Positions 1 through 10,567 of a DNA stretch of 64,000 bases are shown here, in pieces. Under the pieces are notes generated by a model. The model was not told the origin of the DNA. It saw only the letters and a program-made list of their open reading frames with translations, and made no database searches. The translations under genes and the position numbers were made by a program. Source of the DNA: Candidatus Fredericiella danica (lineage in GTDB: Bacteria > Chloroflexota > Anaerolineae > Caldilineales > Caldilineaceae); assembly GCA_016713335.1 (NCBI GenBank), contig JADJPH010000028.1, forward strand, positions 9,958 to 73,957. The letters are read 5' to 3'. The stretch's first letter is position 1. Every line of letters begins with the position of its first letter.

Positions 1-201
1 AGTTGCACAACCGCCGGCGCCATCACGCTGAATCTCCGGTTGATCCAGGCGCCGATTGACCTGGTGGACTACGTCATCGTGCACGAACTCTGCCACCTCT
101 GCCACCACAATCACGGTCCCGGCTTTTACCGATTGCTCGATGCGCTCATGCCCGACTGGCGCGTGCGCCGGCATCGTCTGAATCAACTGGCGGTCTGGTA
201 G
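1..201 (+). CDS. YgjP-like (DUF45/SprT-like) metal-dependent hydrolase, C-terminal fragment
   Basis: The frame is open from the first base and ends in TAG, giving 66 residues. It holds the zinc-binding motif HELCHL (about residues 34-39), then HNHGPGFY and MPDW, the usual C-terminal signature of the YgjP/DUF45 family (M48-like fold, HExxH type). The N-terminal part lies outside the window. Known members are predicted zinc hydrolases of uncertain substrate. It is followed by a promoter for the molybdenum hydroxylase genes, so it is probably the last gene of its own unit. Confidence 0.8.
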   Translation, partial: SCTTAGAITLNLRLIQAPIDLVDYVIVHELCHLCHHNHGPGFYRLLDALMPDWRVRRHRLNQLAVW

Positions 202-224
202 TTGGCGTGCTTCCCCAAGCGTCG

Positions 225-253
225 TTGATAATCCACCTTCCCTTTGCTATACT
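225..253 (+). promoter_or_regulatory. Sigma70-type promoter for the molybdenum hydroxylase genes
   Basis: TTGATA (225-230), a 17-base spacer and TATACT (248-253) make a near-consensus housekeeping promoter 55 bases before the first ATG of the operon. Confidence 0.65.
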
Positions 254-307
254 CTTCCCACCAATGTCATTCTCCCGTCTCTACCACCAGAAAGTAGTAC
301 GGTCTCT

Positions 308-1207
308 ATGCCACTCTGGAAGGAATATTTCACCCCGACCACGGTCGCCGAAGCTTTAGCCATCCGCTCCCGCTATGGGCACGATGCGCTGTTCGTTGCG
401 GGCGGCACCGACCTGGTGCTGGATATGCAGCATGGCAACCATGCGCCGGTCATGGCCCTGGTGGATGTGACGACGATTGGCGCACTGCACCAAATCGTGG
501 AAGCAGAGGACCACGTGGTCATCGGTGCAGCAGTGACGCATGCGGAAATCGAATCGAACCCGCTTGTGCGGGAACATGGCACAGCCCTTACCGAGAGTTG
601 CGGCGTGGTGGGGGGGCCCCAGGTGCGCAACGTCGGCACCATCGGCGGGAATGTGGCACACGCCCTGCCCGCGGCAGATGGCACCATCGGTCTGCTCGCG
701 CTCAATGCCGAAGTTCAGGTGAGCACGTTTGACGGGAACCTTGTGAACGCTGTCTGGCAACCGCTCCTCTCTATTTTTGCGGGGCCGGGAAAAAATAACC
801 TTGGCGACAATCAGATGGTGACTGCGTTTCGATTTCACACGCGCCACCTGGGACAGGCAAGTGCATTTGACCGGATCATGCGCCCACAGGGCGTCGCGCT
901 GCCGATTCTTGGCGCGGCGGCCAACCTGACTCTGGGGGATGGAGGCTTGCGCGTGGCTGCGGCGACGTTGGCAATTGGCCCTGCCGGTCCGATTCCATTC
1001 CGCGCGACCGCGGCCGAACAGATTTTGCAGGATGCCGTAGCGCTCGATGACGCTTTGATTGAGCGAGCCGTATTGGCCGCCCAGGAGCAAGCGGAACTTC
1101 GCACCAGCAAGCATCGGGCGAGCAAAGAGTACCGGCATGAGATGGTGGCCGTGCTGCTGCAGCGTGTCTTAAGCCGGTCGATTGAACGCGCTCGACGTGA
1201 CTTCTAG
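308..1207 (+). CDS. FAD-binding subunit of a molybdenum hydroxylase (xanthine dehydrogenase/CoxM family)
   Basis: This 299-residue protein has both FAD-binding signatures of the family: VAGGTDLVLD near residues 30-39 and NVGTIGGNVAHALPAADG near 108-125, followed by the CO-dehydrogenase flavoprotein C-terminal domain. It would pass electrons from the iron-sulfur centres of the partner to NAD or another acceptor in the cytoplasm. The iron-sulfur/molybdopterin gene starts 15 bases downstream, so the two are co-transcribed. The substrate (purine, aldehyde, CO or other) cannot be told from this subunit. The frame is intact and of normal length. Confidence 0.88.
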   Translation: MPLWKEYFTPTTVAEALAIRSRYGHDALFVAGGTDLVLDMQHGNHAPVMALVDVTTIGALHQIVEAEDHVVIGAAVTHAEIESNPLVREHGTALTESCGVVGGPQVRNVGTIGGNVAHALPAADGTIGLLALNAEVQVSTFDGNLVNAVWQPLLSIFAGPGKNNLGDNQMVTAFRFHTRHLGQASAFDRIMRPQGVALPILGAAANLTLGDGGLRVAAATLAIGPAGPIPFRATAAEQILQDAVALDDALIERAVLAAQEQAELRTSKHRASKEYRHEMVAVLLQRVLSRSIERARRDF

Positions 1208-1222
1208 TTGAGAGGAAATGAA

Positions 1223-4200
1223 ATGGCTGCATTGACCCTGACCGTCAACGGTGTCTCCCATACGCTTGAAATCCCCGCCAACCGGTTTCTGGCTGAAGTC
1301 CTGCGCTACGACCTGGGGCTGACCGGCACGAAACTTGGCTGCAACGAGGCGGAGTGCGGTGCGTGCACCGTTATCGTCAACGGTCGCAGTATTGACTCTT
1401 GTATCTTCCCTGCCCTCAAGGCCCAGGGCGCCGACGTACTCACCATTGAAGGTGTGGCGCAACAATGGGTGCAGGAGCACCCGGCGGCGGGCACAAATGG
1501 TGACGAACTGGCGCATTTGCATCCACTCCAGCAGGCGTTCGTCTGTCATGGCGCCACGCAGTGCGGCTACTGCACGCCGGGTTTTATCATGCAGTCGAAG
1601 ACCTTGCTGGACCGGACGCTGGAACCGACCGACGACGAGATCAAGCACTGCCTCAAGGATACCTACTGCCGGTGCACCGGGTATACCGCGATCGTCTCTT
1701 CGGTGAAGGCAGCCGCGGAGAAGATGCGAACAGGTGTACTGCCCTTGCCTGACCTGCCGGATGCCATTGCGCCACTGGAGCAGATCGGGCAGGCGCTCCC
1801 GCGACCGGATGCCGTGGATAAGGTGACCGGCCACGCCCGCTATGCTGACGACTATCTCTTTCAGGATATGCTCCATGGCGCCACTTTGCGCAGCGCGCAC
1901 CCCCATGCGCGCATTCTCAAGATTGACGCCTCTGCGGCGCTTGCCCTGCCTGGGGTCCATGCGGTGCTGACATACGCCGATGTGCCCGGTGAATTGCGCC
2001 ACGGTCTTGTGGAATACGATTGGCCTGCGTTTGCCGGCGGCGCCTATCCCGCCCGCTATGTGGGTGACCCGATCGCACTGGTTGTGGCAGACACCCCGGA
2101 ACAGGCGCACGACGCCCTGGCGCATATCCAGGTAGCGTACGAAGTGCTACCGGCGGTCACAGACCCGGTGGCGGCGCGGTCACCGGAGGCGCCGGTGCTG
2201 CACCCGGACCGCCCAACCGGCAACCTGCTTAAGCATATCAAAGTCCGTCATGGTGATATCGACAAAGGGTTTGCCGATGCCGATGTCATCATCGAGCGCA
2301 CCTATCGCACCCCGCGCACGGAGCACGCTTTTCTGGAGCCGGAGTGTTCGGTGGCGGTGCCGGCAGGATGGGATGACCCGCAGTATGGGCAGCACGACAA
2401 GCTGACCATCTATGTGGGGAGCCAGATTCCTTACGCTGACCGCCATCAGGTGGCGCGCTGTCTCGGTCTGCCTGAAGATGCAGTGCGGATCAAGGGTACG
2501 GTCATGGGCGGCGGCTTTGGCGGCAAGGAAGATATCGCCGGACAGGTGCATGCTGCGCTGGCGGCGACGGTGACAGGGCGCCCGGTCAAGATTTTGTATG
2601 ATCGCGCGGAGAGTCTGCGCTTCCATCCAAAGCGTCATGCCACGCTGATCCGGATCAAGACAGGCGCCAAACGTGATGGCAGGCTGACCGCAGTGCAGGC
2701 CGAACTGTATGGGGACAGCGGCGCCTATGCAAGCCTTGGCGAGAAGGTGATGACGCGGGCGACCACACATGCCACCGGTCCCTATGTGATGGACAGCGCG
2801 CAGATCGACTGTTATGCGATGTACACCAACAATGCGCCCCTGCGGCGCGTTTCGCGGTTTTGGCGTCACGCAGTCGGCGTTTGCCGTTGAAAGCAACATG
2901 GACATTCTGGCGGCTACGTTGGGGATTGACCCGGTGGAACTGCGGCGCATCAACGGCATGCAGGTGGGTGTAACGACCGCCACCGGGCAGGTATTGAAAG
3001 ACAGCGTCGGTATGATGGATTGTATCGACCAGGTCGAGGATGAAATCGAACGCTGGTGGGCGCACCCGGAGCTTTGGGGGCGCCTCCCTGGGGGTGGTAC
3101 GGCCGGCCGGCTCGTTGTTCAAGCCGGTGCGCGTCGGGTCCAAGATGTTGGCCTGGGGCTTTGCGGCAGGGTATAAGAACACGGGGTTGGGTGGCGGTGC
3201 GCCGGACAAGGCGGAGGCCGAGGTCGAGGTGTTCCCGAATGGGACGGCCGCGATCCGGACGAGCAGCGCGGAGATGGGGCAGAACCTGATCGGCGTGTTG
3301 GCCGCCTGTACGGCGGAAGAACTGGGGCTGCCGTTCAATGCCGTCGACGTCCTGGTGATGGACACCGACCTGTCGCCGGATGGCGGGCCAACCACGGCCA
3401 GCCGGCAGACTTACCTGAGCGGCAACGCAGCCCGGCTCGCGGCCCGGACCATGCGTGAACGGATTCAAGGGGTATTGGCCGAAAAATTCGACGTACCGCC
3501 CGAGACGATCGCATTTCATGAAGGACTGGCATACGTCGATGAGGGGCGCCTCGCGAAGGTTGGGAATGGAGATCAGAGATTAGAGATTGGAGATTCGAGA
3601 TCGGGCGCCGGCACTCTCCAATCCCCAATCTCCAATCTCCAATCTCCTCAACGCATCTCCCGTTCCATTGCCTTTGCCGATGCCGTCCAGGCATTGATTG
3701 CAGAGGGGCAGGAACCCCGGCTGCGCTATGAGTATTGGGCGCCAAAGACGCAGCCGCTTGGCACGGGCGGTGACATGCACTTTGCCTTTAGCTTTGCCGT
3801 GCACGCCGCGCTCGTCAGTGTTGACCTTGACACGGGTGAAGTGCAGGTGGAGCGCGTGGTTTCGGCGCACGATGTCGGCCGGACGATCAATCTGCTCAGC
3901 CTTAGCGGCCAAATTGAGGGTGGCATTGTGATGGGCATCGGTAATGCGCTGACCGAGCACTATGTAGAGGAGAACGGCATCCCCTGGACGGAGCATCTGG
4001 GCCAGTACAAGATGCCGGGCATCAAACACATGCCGGAGATGCGCAACTTCATTGTGGAGCATGCGACTGCGGAAGGACCCTATGGGGCGAAGGGTGTCGG
4101 AGAAGTGAGTTCGATCCCGATCAGCCCGGCGATCACGAATGCGATCACGAATGCAGTCGGGGTGCGGTGTTTCTCGCTGCCGGTCGATCAGGATGCCTTG

Positions 4201-4266
4201 TTGTTGGCCATGAAACGTGGCGTTGGCGAGATAGATCGGCGCTGGGGTGATTCGCCCGCCCGCTGA
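1223..4266 (+). CDS. Fused 2Fe-2S and molybdopterin-binding catalytic subunit of a molybdenum hydroxylase (two frameshifts)
   Basis: ATG 1223 follows AGAGGA at 1211-1216. The first 170 residues are a 2Fe-2S domain with CNEAECGAC and a second cluster motif (CGYCTPG, then CRCTGY). The rest is the large molybdopterin domain, with GGGFGGKED, AFRGFGV and a C-terminal GAKGVGE. Most relatives keep the 2Fe-2S and Mo domains on separate chains, or fuse them with FAD; here FAD is separate. Frame breaks lie at the CCCC run 2837-2840 and the GGGGG run 3076-3080; dropping one base in each restores the family sequence. A palindromic element is inserted in frame at about 3563-3649. The substrate is not deducible. 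Confidence 0.85.
3563..3649 (+). repeat. Palindromic repeat (family B) inserted in frame in the molybdenum hydroxylase
   Basis: The left arm (3568-3602) is built from GAGATTRGAGATT units and the right arm (3614-3648) from CTCCAATCTCCAAT units, so the segment folds on itself. It is close to a multiple of three and open in the gene's frame, adding about 28 residues that start GNGDQRLEIG and end LQSP. Nothing like this belongs to the enzyme family. The hairpin at 26790-26827 between secY and adk has related GAGATTGG words. Confidence 0.7.
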
Positions 4267-4353
4267 GCCGGCTCTGGCATCCCGCGGCAAAGACCTGGCG
4301 CAACCCTGTGTGGCCGGTGGTCACCGGTCGGACTATCTCCGAGGAGAACAGTG

Positions 4354-5643
4354 ATGAACGCAAGGCAACATCTGGCGCGAGTAGTCGGTTGGGGCAGTCT
4401 CATGATGATTGCTGTGGCCGGGTTTGCATTTTGGCCGCAGTCTGCGCATGCTGCCGGCGTGGTGGGTGACGGCACGCCGGGCAGTTGCACCGACGCGACG
4501 TTTCAGGTCGCGGCTGCCGGAGGCGGCAAAGTCACCTTTGCCTGTGGCGCCGCACCCAAAACGATTGAAGTCAGCACCTGGGTAGTGAGTGCCACCACCA
4601 CAATTGACGGCGGCGATTCTGTGACGCTCGACGGTCGTGACCTGAACCAGATCTTTCTGGTGTTGGGGGGTGGCAATCTTACGCTTCAGGATATCCAGCT
4701 GGCGCGCGGCAATTTCAGCAACGGGGGCGCCATTTTCAATGCCACCGGCGGCAAGGTGACGCTGCGCGGCGTTGATATCTACAACAGCGTGGCTGACGGT
4801 GGCGGGAATGACGGTGGCGCCATCTATAACAGGGGTACGTTGGCGGTCAACTTTTCAAGTTTTAATGGTAATCAAGCGGATGATGAGGGAGGCGCGATCT
4901 ACAATGATGGCGGCGTCGTTACGATCGTGGGGACGAACTTCTCCAACAACATCGCCAACAACGCCGGTATTCTTGTCCCGAACGGCGCCGGTGGGGCGAT
5001 TGCCAGCGAGAGTGGTTCGTTGGTGTTGCGGCGTGTGTTGATTCGCCGCAACACTGCAGGCTCGCTGGGCGGCGGTCTCTACCTCAAGAACACGACCGTC
5101 GCGATCACCAACACGACCGTCACCGACAATCTGGCAGGGCGTGAGAACAGCGGCGACGCGGCGCAGGGTGGTGGGATGTATTTGGAGGGCGGGTCGGTCT
5201 CGGTGCTAAACGGTACGATCTATCGCAACCGGGCGAACAGTGGCGGCGTCTTTAACAATGGTGCGACGTTTACAATCAAGAATACGATTGTGGCGACCAA
5301 CTACGCAGATGATGGGCAGTCGCTGACGCTGAACTGTGACGCAGCGCAGGCCACGCATGCAACCTCAGCGGGGCACAACATCATCAGCGATTTTTCATGC
5401 TTTAACCCTGGCTCAACCGGCGATCAGGTGAACACTGATCCACTGCTAGGACCGCTGCAGGCCAATGGTGGTCCAACCTTCTCCTATCTCCCCACAAAGA
5501 ACAGTACGGCAATCAATCAGGGTGATAATAATGGGTGCCCCGGCCATGACCAGCGTGAGGTGATCCGGCCGATTGCGATCGTGTGTGACATCGGTGCGAC
5601 CGAGGTGGGGCAGGAGATGTTCCTACCGTCCCTGAAGAAGTAG
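4354..5643 (+). CDS. Secreted right-handed beta-helix (pectate-lyase-like/choice-of-anchor Q) protein
   Basis: ATG 4354 follows GAGGAG at 4341-4346; a GTG sits one codon earlier. A signal peptide with a hydrophobic core (about residues 15-30) ends in AHA before AGVVGDG. The body is a chain of short beta-helix coils with recurring GGAIYN/GGG(M/L)YL words and asparagine ladders, as in bacterial polymorphic outer-membrane-protein-like repeats. A late IDQREVIRP-like segment (GHDQREVIRP, ending CDIGATEVG) is typical of choice-of-anchor Q proteins. It ends MFLPSLKK, a tail resembling those of two other secreted proteins in this window. No catalytic residues could be named; an adhesive or surface role is inferred. 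Confidence 0.8.
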   Translation: MNARQHLARVVGWGSLMMIAVAGFAFWPQSAHAAGVVGDGTPGSCTDATFQVAAAGGGKVTFACGAAPKTIEVSTWVVSATTTIDGGDSVTLDGRDLNQIFLVLGGGNLTLQDIQLARGNFSNGGAIFNATGGKVTLRGVDIYNSVADGGGNDGGAIYNRGTLAVNFSSFNGNQADDEGGAIYNDGGVVTIVGTNFSNNIANNAGILVPNGAGGAIASESGSLVLRRVLIRRNTAGSLGGGLYLKNTTVAITNTTVTDNLAGRENSGDAAQGGGMYLEGGSVSVLNGTIYRNRANSGGVFNNGATFTIKNTIVATNYADDGQSLTLNCDAAQATHATSAGHNIISDFSCFNPGSTGDQVNTDPLLGPLQANGGPTFSYLPTKNSTAINQGDNNGCPGHDQREVIRPIAIVCDIGATEVGQEMFLPSLKK

Positions 5644-5694
5644 TGTGGAGCGCTGAACGCGCGAAGTGTGATCAATGATGGACGAGGAGCGGTT

Positions 5695-6339
5695 GTGAAC
5701 CCAACAATGCAGGAAGTGCGCAAGGAGTATGAGCGCGGGCGCCTGGACGAGCATGACGTCGACCCGGATCCTTTGGTAGTCTTCGGCCAATGGCTGGAAG
5801 TTGCGCTGGCAAGTGGTCTGAGCGAACCGAATGCAATGGCATTGGCCACGGCGACGCCCAATGGCGTTCCTTCCGCCCGAATTGTGCTGCTGAAAGCCTA
5901 TGACGCCAGGGGGTTCGTCTTTGTCACCAACTACGACAGCCGCAAGGGGCGGGAATTGGGCGCTAATCCAGTGGCGGCGCTGACGTTTTGGTGGGGCGAA
6001 CTTGAGCGCCAGGTGCGCATCGAGGGGCGGGTCGAGAAGCTGCCCGCGACTGAGTCGGACGAGTATTATCACAACCGGCCTCTGGGGGCGCGGTTGGGCG
6101 CCTGGGTGTCGCAGCAGAGTTCGGTCATATCGGATCGGGCTTATTTAGAACAGAAGTTGGCGGAACTTCAGGCGGAATACGCCGACCAATCGCCGGACCG
6201 GCCGCCGTACTGGGGTGGCTACCGGGTGATTCCCGACAGCATTGAGTTTTGGCAAGGTGGGCAACACCGCCTGCATGATCGTCTGCGCTACACACGCCGT
6301 CCTGATGGTGAATGGGGCATTGAGCGGCTATCACCGTAG
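5695..6339 (+). CDS. pdxH: Pyridoxamine/pyridoxine 5'-phosphate oxidase
   Basis: This FMN-dependent enzyme makes pyridoxal 5'-phosphate from PNP or PMP in the cytoplasm. The frame extends upstream, but GTG 5695 is preceded at the right distance by GAGGAG (5684-5689) and gives the usual N-terminus with MQEVRKEYERG. Family marks are SARIVLLK and GFVFVTNYDSRKG (FMN binding), WVSQQSS, and the C-terminal IEFWQGGQHRLHDR with its catalytic and PLP-binding arginine/histidine. It has 214 residues, about normal. The next gene encodes a PLP-dependent enzyme, so cofactor supply and use are neighbours. Confidence 0.93.
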   Translation: MNPTMQEVRKEYERGRLDEHDVDPDPLVVFGQWLEVALASGLSEPNAMALATATPNGVPSARIVLLKAYDARGFVFVTNYDSRKGRELGANPVAALTFWWGELERQVRIEGRVEKLPATESDEYYHNRPLGARLGAWVSQQSSVISDRAYLEQKLAELQAEYADQSPDRPPYWGGYRVIPDSIEFWQGGQHRLHDRLRYTRRPDGEWGIERLSP

Positions 6340-6420
6340 GGTGTCTTCCTATCCTTTAGGCAACAGGCTTCACCCTATTTCTCTATTCAGAAGCGACTCA
6401 GACCCGCAACAAGGTGGTCA

Positions 6421-7542
6421 ATGAAAGCGGATTGGACGGCGACGATCGAACGCCCCACACTCGTATTGGATGAAGCAAAGGCGCGCCACAACATCGAACG
6501 CATGGCGGCAAAGGCGCAGCGGCACGGGGTCAAATTTCGACCGCATTTCAAGACGCATCAATCTGCGACCATCGGCGAGTGGTTTCGCGAGGTGGGCGTC
6601 CATGCAATCACGGTTTCGTCCGTGCGGATGGCGGTCTATTTCGCCGCGCATGGCTGGACAGACATCACCATTGCCTTTCCGGCGAATGTACGTGAAATCG
6701 TGACGATCAACCAATTGGCAGCGCAGGTCAGGCTGCATCTACTGGTGGACTCGGTGGAGACAGTGGATTTTCTGGACGCCCATTTGTCTGTCCCGGTCGG
6801 CGTCTGGATCGAGGCCGACACCGGCTATGGGAGGAGTGGCGTCCGTTGGGATGACGGGTCCACCCTATATGCGGTGGCCAGCGCAGCCCAGCGCAGTGAG
6901 AAGATGGCGCTGCAAGGCTTGCTGGCGCATGACGGTGGCACCTATGCTTTGCGCTCGGCGGCGGATATTCGCGCTCGTTACGGGCTGGCGATGACGCGCC
7001 TGGAGCGCATGCGCATTGGTTGATGGAGTATGGGTTTCTGGGTCTGGAACTTTCGGTTGGTGATACGCCGGCCTGCAGTGTGCTGGATGAGCCCCCGGCG
7101 CCGACGAATTGCGGCCGGGCAACTTCGTGTTCTACGACTGGACGCAGGTGCAGGTTGGTTCGTGCGGGTTTGATGATGTTGCCGTGGTCGCGGCGTGCCC
7201 GGTCGTGGGCAAGTATCCCGACCGCCATGAAGTCGTCCTCTACGGCGGGGCAGTGCACCTGTCCAAGGACTTTCTGACCCGCCCGATGGCACGTTGGAGT
7301 TTGGGCGGGTTGCGCTGTTCACGGAATCCGGCTGGGGCGCTCCGATCGAGGGCGCCTGGTTGAGGTCACTTTCGCAAGAGCATGGGATTGTGCAGGCGGA
7401 GCCGGCGGCTTACGCCGAAGTATTGGGGCGACTGCAAGTCGGGGATCTGCTTGCAGTGGTCCCGATCCATTCGTGCCTGACGGCCGATCTGCTCAAGCAC
7501 TATGCGACCTTGGATGGTTGCACCATCGATATGATGATCTAG
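6421..7542 (+). CDS. PLP-dependent D-threonine aldolase / D-serine dehydratase-like protein (three frameshifts)
   Basis: The N-terminal half is an alanine-racemase-type TIM barrel with the PLP lysine in RPHFKTHQ (about residue 43) and a GVWIEADTGYGRSG loop. The C-terminal beta domain has LRPGNFVFYDW and the metal-binding PIHSCLTADL motif of the DSD1 family. The family sequence runs through three frames, with breaks near 7020, in the CCCCC run at 7092-7096 and near 7290. One missing base at each restores a single 374-residue protein. It probably cleaves or dehydrates a D-beta-hydroxy amino acid; the exact substrate is unknown. It lies directly after pdxH. Confidence 0.82.
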
Positions 7543-7579
7543 TCCTAAAGCAAATCCTTGCCCACCGACAGGATGCAAT

Positions 7580-10403
7580 ATGATCGGAAAACCGTGGCGT
7601 GAACTCAACGCTGTGGTTGTAGCTACCCTGCTTCTTCTCGGATCTGGCGCCCCTGAATTGACGCCAGACTCTTGGAGCACCTCATCACAGGCAGCCACTG
7701 AGGATCGTTTGATCCTGAGCGCCGGCGCGCCTGGTGTCAGCATCAGCGAGTTTATGGCCGCGCCCAATGACACCGCCGGGAGTGACGCCCTGCGCGATGA
7801 AGATGGCGCTGTCGTTGACTGGATCGAGATCCAGAATCCTGGCGCAACTGCTGCAGATCTCTCGGGGTGGTATCTAACCGACCGTAGCGATGAACTTGAC
7901 CGGTGGCGGTTCCCGGCTGGGACGCGTGTCAGACCATACGGCTATCTGGTGGTGATGGCATCCGGGAAGGACCGGCGGGACAATCCGTTGTGGCTGCACA
8001 CCAATTTTTCGTTGCGCCGCGAGGGTGAGTATCTGGCGCTGGTGTCCCCCGCCGGCACAATCGTCTCCAGTTTTGCGCCCGAGTACCCGGTGCAATACAC
8101 CGGCGTGGCGTTCGGGTATGAACGGTTTGCTGCAGAGACCGGCGACGAAGTACTGTCCGAGGCGAGTTACTTGCGGATTGCGACACCCGGCGCTGCCAAT
8201 CCCATCTATCATGGGCCGTCCATCCTTGCGGTGCGGGCAAATCCGGACCCCCTGTCTGCGCAGCAGAATCTACTTGTGACCGCGACCCTTGCTCAGGTGG
8301 ATCCGGTTACCGCGGTCATGCTCCACTACCGCTTCGGGTTTGGTCCCGAATTGACCGCAATGATGAATTGGCATGGCGACAACAATTACTCGGCGGAGAT
8401 TCCAACCGTCACACAAAGTCCGGGCGCCCTTGTGCGCTATTACGTGACCGCCACCGGCAGTGAGCGTGACTACGCTGTGGCTGAAAGCCGCTGGCCACTG
8501 CCCTGCAGACGGCCGGCCCTGCCATATCGACCATCGTGGCGGCTGACGCAAGTGTGGCTTCCCGAAATCCATGTACCTGCCAAAGCCACACTGGCGGATC
8601 CGGATGTGATCCGTTGCCCAGCCTATGAAGGAACTGTCGTTGGTTCCGCGCAGGTCGAGGAAACAGCAACCTTCCCGTGCTGTACTGGTACATCCAGGAA
8701 GATCCAGTGTACGGCTGGGAATGGTATCGCGCGGGGTATGACGTTGTGATCCAGAGCGGGCTTCCGGCCTGGTCATTCATTGATCCAGGCGCCGCGGTCA
8801 CGGTCTTCTATTCCGGGAAGTTATACGATAACGTTTCGATCCGGTTACGCGGCGCCGGCACATTGGTCTTTAGCAAAAGGGGTTGTCGTTTGCGTTCAAT
8901 CGGGATCACGAGTTTGCGCTGCATGGCGACGAAGTCGTGGGTGGATTCGGGGTTGCATCGGGGCGTTTTGACATAATTGACATTGCGACAACCGGCGAAG
9001 ATGAATCCTATATCCGGCAAACCGATCGGTTTCGAAACCTATCGCGAAACCCAGAATCCGGCGCCACTCAGTTTTCCGATTCGTCTCGAACTGAATGGTC
9101 ATTTTTTTAGTGTTGCCAACTTCGTAGAGGATGCCAACGGTGACTTTTTAGCGCGCAATCAGCTTGATCTAGCCGGCGCACACTTCAAAATGTATGAGAA
9201 CGCCCTCACGTTGGGCGGCTTTTCAGACCCGGCAACGGGGGCGCGGCAACGGCGCCCGGATTGGATCGACCGGCGCCCAGCGCTGCGCAAGTTGATTTTG
9301 GGTCTGAACCAGCACCTGTTTGACCCAGTCGATGGTCGAGCCAAGACAGCTGCCTACGTTTTCGACCATGTGAACGTGCCTGGCTGATCAATTACATGGC
9401 CACCCGCACCCTCCTGGATGACTTTGACACGCTTTGGCACAACTACGATCTCTATCAGGATCTGGCTGCCATTCCGGGAGAGAGCGACGAGCGGCTCTGG
9501 CCTGGGACCGGTGAATGGTCGATCTTCCCTCAGGACAAGGACCATGTGCTGTTTGATGGGTGGACCTATCCAGCAGGCGCCGGACATCCGTACTACGGCG
9601 CAGCACAACCGATCGTCCCAATGGGCTGATCGATGCCGTGATCCGGAGCGACGACTTGCGCGCGATGTATTTGCGACGTCTCCGCTCGCTGGTGGACGAG
9701 CGGTTTGCCACGCCAGGCGGTGGCTGGCTGGCGGAATATGCGGGGCAGTTGCTGGCAGAAGTTGAGCCAGAGGCGCTCCTTGATTCAACCCGTTGGACCG
9801 GTGCAAACGTTGCCGCTACCGACAAGCCGATTTCGTCATTCAATTCGAGTTTACTCCGGCAGCAAATTGAGTGGCGCCGTCACGCTCCAGATGGGGGACT
9901 GGTGCGTATGGCGCCCTGTTGCCGCTGCGCCAGCGGGACGAAAACATCCACTTTGGTCCCTATCTGCCGGGCCAACGCCTCAGCAATACGGCGATCACCC
10001 TGATGAATTGCGGGCAAGCTGCCGTCGACATCACGGGCTGGGAACTGTCTGGTGGAGCAGGTCTGACCTACACATTCAAACCGGGGACCGTCATTCCCGG
10101 CGATGGTGGGATGCTCCACGTGACGCCGGACGTGCGCGCGTTTCGCACTTATCAGCGCTGGTTGGGTGGCGGAGGGAGCATTGGTCTTTTTGTTCAGGGC
10201 GGCTTCGATACCAAGCTCATTGGAAAGTGGCAGATGGCGCGCATTCCCCCGCGGAAATGATGTTGCGCAACCGTGAGCGGGTTGTGCTGACAATTGACGC
10301 CAGGCGCCTGTCCGAGAGTGTTTTTGCCGCAGTTGTTGAGCCGGTAAAGGTCTCTGGTGCGGATTCAGAGGACTTTGCGCCAGATCAAGCCCCGCCAATT
10401 TGA
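7580..10403 (+). pseudogene. CotH-kinase/lamin-tail-domain secreted protein, broken by about seven frameshifts
   Basis: The start (MIGKPWRELN) has a secretion-type hydrophobic segment. A lamin-tail domain follows (VDWIEIQNPGATAADLSGWYL). The CotH kinase region appears in pieces across all three frames: LPVLYWYIQED, YSGKLYDNVSIRLRG, FNRDHEFALHG, NLYDLYQD-type LYQDL, PQDKDHVLF and LRAMYLRRLRSLVDE. A second lamin-tail domain lies near 9930-10250 (AVDITGWELSGG). Breaks fall near 8545, 8880, 9026, 9385, 9610, 9890 and 10240. CotH proteins phosphorylate other secreted proteins. The density of breaks is much higher than in neighbouring genes, so real decay is possible besides sequence error. The end is either TGA 10258-10260 or TGA 10401-10403. 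Confidence 0.72.
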
Positions 10404-10429
10404 CCGTTGCATCGCCGTCGTGCTATTCT
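10400..10429 (+). promoter_or_regulatory. Promoter of the rpsL (str) operon
   Basis: TTGACC (10400-10405), an 18-base spacer and TATTCT (10424-10429) give a good sigma70-like promoter about 140 bases before rpsL, leaving a long untranslated leader. Confidence 0.6.
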
Positions 10430-10567
10430 CTTGTTTCGTGGGTTTGCACGCCCGTTTTCGGGTGTATTGGTGTGTCTAGCGCCAGACGCCCACGATGGTA
10501 CAGTCATCTGCGGCCAACCGTTGGCGTTGGCTGTTGTCTGAAAACGAATTTGAAAGTGGAGGAAGAT

